NCBI GenBank assembly: GCA_029862725.1
Contig: JAOTWT010000036.1
Coordinates: forward strand, 1 to 12,960
Direction of reading: 5' to 3'
From: Acidobacteriota bacterium
GTDB lineage: Bacteria; Acidobacteriota; Blastocatellia; Pyrinomonadales; Pyrinomonadaceae
DNA: 12,960 bases
Part shown: positions 7,727 through 12,960 of the stretch, in pieces
Layout: each line of letters begins with the position of its first letter
Position numbering within the stretch: position 1 is the first letter of the stretch
The notes under the pieces: generated by a model
What the model was told of the DNA's origin: nothing
The model's input: only the letters and a program-made list of their open reading frames with translations
Database searches by the model: none
Position numbers and translations under genes: made by a program

Positions 7727-8240
7727 TGTTGTTTTCCTCAAGTTCGTTATGAAACTTCGATTACGGCACACACTTCTTGCCGGTTCAACCAATTGCAAGG
7801 GATGTGCCACCGAACTTAAATGTTGTAGAATTTAGAGTTAGAGGATTGGAAGGCTCTTTAACGCGTGGTTTGAGATCGTAAGACCGGTCAAACAGGAAGT
7901 AACGGTCGTTCATTCTGACCGATGATCAGTCAGGATTGGCAATGACAGTTCAACGGTTCGATCTTAATTGGAAAAGGCGAGGTCTTTGGTCAGTTCATGG
8001 CGTTCTTAAATACGCGGGAAATTAGAAAGAAGAGATTCTCGCCGTGGATTTCGCAGATTCTTCGGATTTGATATAAGCGATAAGGTTCAATATTCCAATG
8101 CGTGATCAGGGCGTTCTCAGTGCCCCTGCGGAAGAGACGGATTCTTGAACGGTATCCCTGGAGTAAGAACGGAACTTGCTCATTTTGGAATAGGCTGCAT
8201 TTGAGCTTTTTTGAGACCGCCGCTCTTTCGAAATGCCGTC
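7727..8240. other. 514-bp intergenic region upstream of the S8 protease; no gene seen
   Basis: The only open frames here are short and unlike any family, and none has a ribosome binding site. The region must hold the protease promoter, but no convincing -35/-10 pair was found. Two overlapping palindromes stand out. One is CTGAC-c-GAT-g-ATC-a-GTCAG at 7915-7933. The other is CGGTC...GACCG at 7903-7921. Together they could be an operator about 180-220 bp upstream of the start codon. This is weak evidence. Confidence 0.4.
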
Positions 8241-8275
8241 AACAAACAAAAGAGGCTGCCCGGCGGGACAGCCTC
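8241..8275 (-). terminator. Rho-independent terminator of mdh
   Basis: GAGGCTG (8252-8258) and CAGCCTC (8269-8275) form a perfect 7-bp stem extended inward by CCC/GGG. On the minus strand it is followed by TTTTGTTTGTT (8251-8241). It lies 22 bp past the malate dehydrogenase stop, the expected position, and separates mdh from the S8 protease transcript. Confidence 0.88.
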
Positions 8276-8297
8276 AAGAACCGCGAATCTCTTTCCC

Positions 8298-9230
8298 TTA
8301 AATACCCATCACGTTAACCAGTTCTTGCACAGCACCCGCGGATTTCTGGAGCGCGGCGCGCTCGTCGCTGGTGAGAGATATCTCTATGATCTGTTCGACA
8401 CCGTTCTTACCGAGTTTGCACGGGACCCCGACGAAGAGGTTGTTGATACCGTACTCGCCCTCCAGATAGACAGCACACGGGAGGATCTTCTTCTTGTCTT
8501 TCAAAATCGACTCCGCCATTTCGACAGCCCCCAGGGAAGGCGCGTAGAACGCCGATCCGGTCTTCAGAAGCCCTACGATTTCGGCCCCGCCGTTTGCCGT
8601 ACGGTCGACGATCGCGTCGATCTGCTCGGCCGGAAGCAATTCCGTGACGGGAATTCCGGCACAGGTCGAATACCTGGGCAGCGGCACCATCGTGTCTCCG
8701 TGACCGCCGAGGACAAAGGCGGTCACATTCTCGACCGATACATCCAATGCCTCAGCAAGGAAACAGCGCATTCGCGCCGAATCGAGTACGCCGGCCATGC
8801 CGATTACCCTGTTTTTCGGAAATCCTGAGCGCTTAAACGCGACCTGCGCCATCGCGTCGAGCGGATTTGAGACGATTATGAGCACTGCGTCTGGAGAGTG
8901 CTTCGCAATCTGGTCTGTGACAGACCCAACGATATCGCTGTTGGTTTTCAAAAGATCGTCGCGGCTCATACCCGGTTTGCGCGGAATCCCGGCCGTGATG
9001 ATAACCACATCTGATTCCGCAGTTTCCTCGTAACCATTTGAACCAACGAGTTTTACGTCAAACCCATCGATCGGTGCGGACTGTGCGAGGTCAAGCGATT
9101 TTCCCTGCGGAACACCTTCTACGATGTCTACAAGGACCACATCCGCCAGTTCCTTTGAAGCGATCCAGTGAGCCGCCGTTGCGCCTACATTTCCGGCGCC
9201 GACAACCGTGATTTTATTTCTTCCAGCCAT
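8298..9230 (-). CDS. mdh: Malate dehydrogenase (LDH-like type)
   Basis: This 310-residue cytoplasmic enzyme interconverts malate and oxaloacetate with NAD(H) in the TCA cycle. The Rossmann loop is GAGNVG at 11-16. D35 (VDI) at the end of beta-2 favours NAD over NADP. R84 and R90 in GIPRKPGMSR bind the dicarboxylate; Arg at 84, where lactate dehydrogenase has Gln, marks it as malate dehydrogenase. N122 (SNPLD), D150 and R153 (LDSAR) and the catalytic H177 (GGHGD) complete the active site. Length matches the tetrameric LDH-like class. The ATG at 9230 has AAAGAGGA 7 bases upstream. It appears monocistronic, with a hairpin on each side (9335-9378 upstream, 8241-8275 downstream). Confidence 0.97.
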   Translation of the reverse strand: MAGRNKITVVGAGNVGATAAHWIASKELADVVLVDIVEGVPQGKSLDLAQSAPIDGFDVKLVGSNGYEETAESDVVIITAGIPRKPGMSRDDLLKTNSDIVGSVTDQIAKHSPDAVLIIVSNPLDAMAQVAFKRSGFPKNRVIGMAGVLDSARMRCFLAEALDVSVENVTAFVLGGHGDTMVPLPRYSTCAGIPVTELLPAEQIDAIVDRTANGGAEIVGLLKTGSAFYAPSLGAVEMAESILKDKKKILPCAVYLEGEYGINNLFVGVPCKLGKNGVEQIIEISLTSDERAALQKSAGAVQELVNVMGI

Positions 9231-9272
9231 TATTTGTCCTCTTTATTCAATAGTCTTTTGTTAATTATGAAA

Positions 9273-9300
9273 AAATTATTCTGTCACAAATGGTTGTAAA
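9273..9300 (-). promoter_or_regulatory. Candidate sigma-70-type promoter of mdh
   Basis: On the minus strand TTTACA (9300-9295) is followed after 16 bp by TAATTT (9278-9273), about 40 bp before the mdh start. The -35 matches the consensus in five of six positions, but the -10 is poor. The surrounding 60 bp is AT-rich, and a strong hairpin just upstream isolates it from the previous gene, so a promoter is needed here; the exact boxes are uncertain. Confidence 0.3.
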
Positions 9301-9334
9301 CACAAAGCCGCGTTTCCCCCGATTTACGGGCACG

Positions 9335-9378
9335 CGAAAAGGCCCGGCATGCTCTCCCCTTCATGCCGGGCCTTTTCG
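9335..9378. terminator. Strong, probably bidirectional hairpin terminator
   Basis: CGAAAAGGCCCGGCATG (9335-9351) and its exact complement (9362-9378) form a perfect 17-bp stem with a 10-base loop. Tracts of A and T sit at the base on both strands, so either direction reads a GC stem ending in TTTT. Outside it CACGCG (9331-9336) and CGCGTG (9385-9390) form a second inverted pair. It lies 36 bp past the stop of the glycine-zipper gene and should end that transcript before mdh. Confidence 0.85.
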
Positions 9379-9413
9379 AAAGGTCGCGTGGAAATCTCTC
9401 GCCAACGACCAAA

Positions 9414-10016
9414 TCAATATCCATCCGCCGGCAGTGTGACCGCTCTGGTCAATTCGATCTCAAAATCCTGATCCGAATCAATACCGACGTTTTTTCCTTT
9501 TCTTGAAAGCGCAATTCCCGCGCCTGCTCCACCGCCGATTCCGGCACCGATTGCGGCCCCGTTTTTGACTTTCGAAACCAAACCGATGATTCCGCCGGCA
9601 GCCGCCCCGCCGATAACCGCGAGAGCATTGAGAACGCCGGCGTCTCTACCGGAAAGATTCTCGACGAGTACCGCTTTGATCTTTCTTTCGGTGCCGTTCG
9701 TAAACCGTAGTGTCTCGAATTCAACCTCGAGTCTTCCGGCCTTACCGCCGTTTCCGGCCGGTTTGGCCTCGACGACGCGTCCGACCACGGATGACCCTGC
9801 CGAAAGGACGGAAACACCATCGATAAACAAGGGTTTTGTCGTGACAGCGGTGAAAGTATCGTCGACACCGGCTGATTCCGACGTAATGCCGTTATCCATC
9901 CGAACCGGAATTCTCGTTCCGGCCGGCAATTCCGTCTGGGCGTTCAAGAAAATGAAATTTGCAAAGATCAGTGTTGCCGTCGCAATTGACCGGTTTAAGG
10001 TTCGCGGAAAAATCAT
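9414..10016 (-). CDS. Exported glycine-zipper protein with a VirB10/TrbI-like beta domain, function unknown
   Basis: This 200-residue protein has a signal peptide (1-26, cleavage LNA-Q). Residues about 29-118 start LPAGTRIPVRMDNGI and contain a LSAGSSVVGRV segment. This layout recalls the beta-barrel part of VirB10/TrbI secretion proteins, but no secretion gene is nearby, so a stand-alone use of the fold is more likely. Residues 136-169 are a glycine zipper (GGAAAGGIIG, then GAAIGAGIGGGAGAG) that could insert in or pack against a membrane. An acidic tail follows (IDSDQDFEIEL). The ATG at 10016 has GGAGG 5 bases upstream; the frame is open to an ATG at 10079, but the shorter form puts the signal peptide at the N-terminus. 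It is transcribed away from the S9 peptidase gene. It is most likely an envelope-located protein; no specific role can be given. Confidence 0.75.
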   Translation of the reverse strand: MIFPRTLNRSIATATLIFANFIFLNAQTELPAGTRIPVRMDNGITSESAGVDDTFTAVTTKPLFIDGVSVLSAGSSVVGRVVEAKPAGNGGKAGRLEVEFETLRFTNGTERKIKAVLVENLSGRDAGVLNALAVIGGAAAGGIIGLVSKVKNGAAIGAGIGGGAGAGIALSRKGKNVGIDSDQDFEIELTRAVTLPADGY

Positions 10017-10106
10017 TTGATCCTCCAACTCCGGCGATTGCGCTGCAACCGCTGAGAGTAAAAGCAATGGTCGTGCCATTCGAATTCAGAATCGTTAAGA
10101 GCCCAT

Positions 10107-10135
10107 ATTATGGTCTTTTTGGGGTTTTCCGACAA
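10107..10135 (-). promoter_or_regulatory. Candidate sigma-70-type promoter of the glycine-zipper gene
   Basis: On the minus strand TTGTCG (10135-10130) and CATAAT (10112-10107) are separated by 17 bp. They match the -35 in four of six and the -10 in five of six positions. The start codon at 10016 would be about 80-90 bases downstream of the transcription start. It lies in the divergent region shared with the S9 peptidase gene. Confidence 0.45.
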
Positions 10136-10305
10136 ATATTTTGTGACACTTTCGCAGCCGTTTTGAAACAATATCGTATATGCGGTTAACGATTTGGGGT
10201 GAGTTCCGTTTCGCACCGGGAGGTAAAACCGGTTTTTTGAACCAATTAAGGGCCGTAAATTCTGTGTTACCTTATCTATAAGATCAACAGAAGGGAGAAA
10301 TCGCC

Positions 10306-12426
10306 ATGTATCGGGAAATCGAATTCGGGAATTGCAAATCTGTGTCCGCAAGGTTGCGTTTGCTGTTTGGACACGCTGTGTTGGGGTTGTTCTTGATGAC
10401 GGCAGTATGCAGCGTAACGGTTGACGCCGGAACCGCGGTTCGAGGGCTCGAATATAACGATATCTTTGACGTCCAGTTTGCCACCGATCCGCAGATCTCG
10501 CCGGATGGCCGTTCGGTGATATTTGTTCGGAATTATTTCGATATCATGACCGACAGGCGCCGTTCGGAGCTTTGGATCTCGGACCTGGACGGCAACATAG
10601 AACCCTTGCTTCCGGGCACAACAACGACGGACGCCTCTTCGCCCCGTTGGTCTCCCGACGGCAAGAGGGTTGCATTTGTGAGTACGGATTCGAACGGGAA
10701 GTCGCAACTATTCTCATATTGGATCAATTCAGGCAAAATCGGCCGACTGACATCGTTCACCGAGTCGCCAACGGGCATTACGTGGTCCCCCGACGGCACG
10801 ATGATGATGTTTTTTATGAGGGTTGCGGAGCAACAAAAACCGCTCGCAAAGATGCCTTCACCGCCAAAAGGAGCCAAATGGTCTGAGCCGGCAAAAGTTG
10901 TGACGCGTTTGAAATACCGCTCCGATGGCTCCGGCTTTCTTCCTCACGGGTTTACACATCTCTTTGCAGTCAGTTCCAACGGCGGGGCGGCAACGCAAAT
11001 AACATCGGGCGATTTTAATCACGGCGGCAGGATTGCATGGTCGCAAGACCATCGTTCGGTCTTTATCTCGGCGAATCGCAGCCCAAACTGGGAATATGAG
11101 CCCGCGAACTCCGAAGTCTACAAAATCACGCTTGGTTCGAACACGATCTCGCCGCTTACGGATAGATTCGGACCGGACAGCAATCCTTCAATATCAGATG
11201 ACGGAAAGTTGATTGCTTACAATAGTTATGAGGATAAGTTAATGGGATACCATAACTCCGGAATCCGGGTTATGGACACGAACGGCGGTGGCACGAGAGA
11301 TCTTACTGCCAACCTCGACCGATCCGCGGGTGCGCCCGAGTGGAACGAGGCCTTGAAGTCATGGTTGTTTACATATTCCGACATTGGAGACACAAAACTG
11401 GCCGCGGTCGATAACAACGGCGTGATCAAAACACTCGCCGTTGGACTCGGTTCAAACGGAAACGGCCGCCCGTATCTTGGCGGTGAATCGTTTACGGCAA
11501 GCAAAAACGGCACGATCGCATACACGATCGGCGCCAGCCACCGACCGGGCGATGTCGCGCTTAGAACTGCGAATGGGCGAACCAAAGTTCTTACGAACTT
11601 GAACGAGTTCTTAATGGCGACCGGTAAGTTTGGCGAGGTCACCGAGGTCAAATACAAGTCTTCGTTTGATGGAAGGGAGATTCAGGGCTGGTATATGACT
11701 CCGCCCGGATTCGATCCCAAAAAGAAGCATCCCTTGATACTCGAGATCCACGGCGGGCCATTCGCGGCCTACGGACCCCGCTTTTCGTCGGAACTTCAGC
11801 TGATGGCATCAAAGGGTTATGTGATTCTCTACACAAATCCAAGGGGAAGTACGAGTTACGGCGCCGAGTTTGCAAATCAAATCCATCACAAGTATCCGGG
11901 GAATGATTACGACGACCTCATGTCCGGCGTCGACGCGATGATCGAAAAAGGGTTTATCGATGAAGAATCGCTTTTCGTAACGGGTGGAAGCGGCGGCGGT
12001 GTTTTAACAGCATGGATCGTCGGTAAAACGGACCGTTTTAAGGCCGCTGTCGTCGCAAAGCCTGTCATCAACTGGTTTAGCTTTTCTTTGACCGCCGACA
12101 ATGCCGCATTCTATTCAAAATACTGGTTTTCGGCGCCGCCCTGGGAAAAACCGGAGGAGTACTACAAACGCTCGCCGATTTCGCTGGTCGGCAATGTAAA
12201 GACACCGACGATGCTTCTAACCGGCGAGGACGATCTGCGGACACCGATACCGGAATCGGAGCAGTTTTACCAGGCTTTGAAGATGCGCAAGATCGACACC
12301 GCGATGGTCCGGATACCGGGTTCGAGTCACGGCATCGCCGCCAAACCGAGCAACCTGATCGCCAAGGTGGCACATATCCTGGCGTGGTTTGAAAAGTACG
12401 GTGGGGAAAAGATTGGTAACCGATGA
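10306..12426 (+). CDS. Secreted S9-family (prolyl oligopeptidase type) serine peptidase
   Basis: This 706-residue peptidase of the acylaminoacyl-peptidase/dipeptidyl-peptidase group probably cleaves oligopeptides outside the cytoplasm. A signal peptide ends near residue 41 (hydrophobic stretch 17-38, VDA-G). A beta-propeller fills about 48-430, with SPDG-type blade motifs at 65, 116 and 161 and degenerate ones at 246 and 297. The alpha/beta-hydrolase domain at about 445-700 has HGGP at 482-485 (oxyanion hole), nucleophile S562 in GGSGGG, D643 in GEDDLRTP and H675 in GSSHG, so the triad is complete. GGGAG-like GGGAG at 10293-10297 stands 8 bases before the ATG. The upstream 289-bp divergent region holds a perfect palindrome, AAAACCGGTTTT (10225-10236), which may be regulatory; no clear promoter boxes were found. 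It is transcribed alone. No terminator is evident between its stop and the tRNA fragment. Confidence 0.94.
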   Translation: MYREIEFGNCKSVSARLRLLFGHAVLGLFLMTAVCSVTVDAGTAVRGLEYNDIFDVQFATDPQISPDGRSVIFVRNYFDIMTDRRRSELWISDLDGNIEPLLPGTTTTDASSPRWSPDGKRVAFVSTDSNGKSQLFSYWINSGKIGRLTSFTESPTGITWSPDGTMMMFFMRVAEQQKPLAKMPSPPKGAKWSEPAKVVTRLKYRSDGSGFLPHGFTHLFAVSSNGGAATQITSGDFNHGGRIAWSQDHRSVFISANRSPNWEYEPANSEVYKITLGSNTISPLTDRFGPDSNPSISDDGKLIAYNSYEDKLMGYHNSGIRVMDTNGGGTRDLTANLDRSAGAPEWNEALKSWLFTYSDIGDTKLAAVDNNGVIKTLAVGLGSNGNGRPYLGGESFTASKNGTIAYTIGASHRPGDVALRTANGRTKVLTNLNEFLMATGKFGEVTEVKYKSSFDGREIQGWYMTPPGFDPKKKHPLILEIHGGPFAAYGPRFSSELQLMASKGYVILYTNPRGSTSYGAEFANQIHHKYPGNDYDDLMSGVDAMIEKGFIDEESLFVTGGSGGGVLTAWIVGKTDRFKAAVVAKPVINWFSFSLTADNAAFYSKYWFSAPPWEKPEEYYKRSPISLVGNVKTPTMLLTGEDDLRTPIPESEQFYQALKMRKIDTAMVRIPGSSHGIAAKPSNLIAKVAHILAWFEKYGGEKIGNR

Positions 12427-12487
12427 GAGAGGATTGAGAGTTTTCGAATACCGGTAAGTCCGATTCGATTCGCAGCATCTCAGAACC

Positions 12488-12515
12488 GATAAATGATAAA
12501 TGATAAATGGTAAAT
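12488..12515. repeat. Heptamer tandem repeat (GATAAAT x4)
   Basis: Four head-to-tail copies of GATAAAT, the last with A changed to G (GGTAAAT), lie between the S9 peptidase stop and the tRNA fragment. Copy number is likely variable between strains through replication slippage. No function is evident. Confidence 0.9.
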
Positions 12516-12519
12516 GAAT

Positions 12520-12574
12520 TGGTGCTGAAGGCGGGGGTCGAACCCGCACGTCCACAAGTGACGCAGGAGTTTTA
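12520..12574 (-). tRNA. 3' half of a tRNA-Leu gene (likely attachment-site remnant)
   Basis: Read on the minus strand, this is a class II tRNA from the anticodon to the encoded CCA. UAA (12574-12572) is followed by A37-A38. The 3' anticodon stem is CTCCT (12569-12565). The long variable arm is CGTC-ACTTGTG-GACG (12563-12549). The T arm is GCGGG-TTCGACC-CCCGC (12547-12531). The acceptor strand is CTTCAGC (12530-12524), with discriminator A and then CCA (12522-12520). Base 33 is C where U is invariant, and no D arm, 5' anticodon stem or 5' acceptor strand (GCTGAAG) appears in the following 385 bases. It is therefore a fragment. Anticodon UAA, or CAA if the break lies just after position 34. Such 3' halves are left at one end of elements that integrate in a tRNA anticodon loop. 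Confidence 0.72.
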
Positions 12575-12960
12575 GTCTTAAAGACGAGCTTTGACTAGCT
12601 TTTGTAAACTCGTTTTACCTCGATTAAGTCGGTGTCTTCTCGTTTGTCAGTTCAATCTATTTCCGATTCGTTCGGCACACTTTGGCACACTTGGCACACC
12701 AATGGCACACCAACAGTGACTCTCTGGTTTGCACAAGACAATCACCGAAACACATTCCGTCATATTTAATGAAAATCGGCAATCATAGTGCGAGGTTTCC
12801 CCGATCTGGAATTGGGTGTGGGTTTAACGATTCCAGTTTGGCAAAGACAACATCGTAATCTTTAATAACTGGCTTGTTCTCGGCGACTCCAAACCGTGTG
12901 ATCGTTGTGCCGCGATCCGACTAACGCAAGGTAAACCACGTCGATGTAGAGGGCTAACGA
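12575..12960. other. 386-bp gene-less stretch, probably the edge of an integrated element
   Basis: No complete gene is seen. It begins where the tRNA-Leu similarity stops, contains the GGCACAC direct repeats (12674-12710) and a short hairpin GTCTT-A-AAGAC (12575-12585), and is otherwise without strong structure. A 45-codon minus-strand open frame (12783-12920) has no start codon and no recognised match. The frame open from 12960 to 12862 could be the end of a gene entering from the right, but its product is not recognised. Confidence 0.45.
12674..12710. repeat. Four GGCACAC direct repeats with about 10-bp period
   Basis: GGCACAC occurs at 12674, 12684, 12693 and 12704, so the starts are 10, 9 and 11 bp apart, about one helical turn. 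All copies therefore face the same side of the DNA. Most are preceded by TT. The arrangement suits cooperative binding by one protein, such as the arm-type sites of a tyrosine integrase or an excisionase array. That role is inferred from the adjacent tRNA fragment. Confidence 0.7.

Noticed and set aside
7727..7810. Upstream start for the S8 protease at 7810
   Set aside because: The extra 28 residues would sit before the signal peptide and lack a ribosome binding site. The ATG at 7726 has GAGGA at good spacing.
8102..8317. 71-codon + strand open frame downstream of mdh
   Set aside because: It runs through the mdh terminator into the antisense of mdh, lacks a ribosome binding site and resembles no family.
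12520..12900. A complete tmRNA (ssrA) gene on the minus strand, suggested by the GGTTCGA T arm and CCA end
   Set aside because: No 5' consensus, pseudoknot region or Ala-Ala-ending tag frame is found at the right distance. The variable arm and anticodon stem fit a class II tRNA-Leu. The GCC-GAG-AAC stretch near 12884 that resembles a tag start continues for over 30 codons without the expected end.
12783..12920. 45-codon minus-strand open frame near the right end
   Set aside because: It has no start codon and no ribosome binding site and is bounded by stops. The product is not recognised. At most it is a fragment of a decayed gene.
12520..12960. tRNA-Leu(UAA) with a group I intron, as in cyanobacteria
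   Set aside because: The sequence before the exon-like part does not end in the G required at the 3' splice site, and no 5' exon (GCTGAAG, D arm) is present within the next 385 bases. It cannot be fully excluded if the intron runs past the window.

Overview
This 13 kb window is bacterial chromosome of moderate GC content with ordinary housekeeping genes, strong AGGAGG-type ribosome binding sites and compact spacing. The gene set looks most like an Acidobacteriota genome, probably class Blastocatellia: a Bacillus-type succinate dehydrogenase iron-sulfur subunit, an LDH-like malate dehydrogenase, a secreted subtilase ending in Val-Leu-Val-Ser-Asp-Gly repeats, and a secreted S9 peptidase. The taxonomic call is inference from gene style, not from a marker gene.

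Layout, left to right. The + strand carries the 3' end of sdhA and the complete sdhB (1-1285), closed by a terminator near 1472-1499. A block of minus-strand genes follows. It holds a membrane PAS-GGDEF-EAL cyclic-di-GMP protein (1516-4032), a GNAT acetyltransferase (4192-5097) with its own terminator, an exported S8 protease (5135-7726) lying 37 bp upstream of the acetyltransferase and probably co-transcribed with it, malate dehydrogenase (8298-9230) with a clear terminator, and a small exported glycine-zipper protein (9414-10016) ended by a 17-bp perfect hairpin. A divergent intergenic region then leads to a + strand secreted S9-family peptidase (10306-12426).

The right edge (12488-12960) is different. 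It holds a heptamer tandem repeat, the 3' half of a class II tRNA-Leu gene on the minus strand (anticodon loop to CCA, with no 5' half in the window), and four GGCACAC direct repeats spaced about one helical turn apart. This is what one end of a tRNA-integrated mobile element looks like. The element body would lie to the right of the window.

The most unusual object is the S8 protease. Between its signal peptide and its propeptide/catalytic domain it carries about 180 residues that line up, motif by motif, with the first AAA+ domain of ClpA/B/C. The Walker A, Walker B Asp, pore-loop Tyr and arginine-finger residues have all been replaced. It therefore looks like an exported, dead Clp-type ATPase fold fused to an extracellular protease, with a hexapeptide-repeat tail at the other end. 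The sdh and mdh genes both belong to the TCA cycle but are not in one operon.
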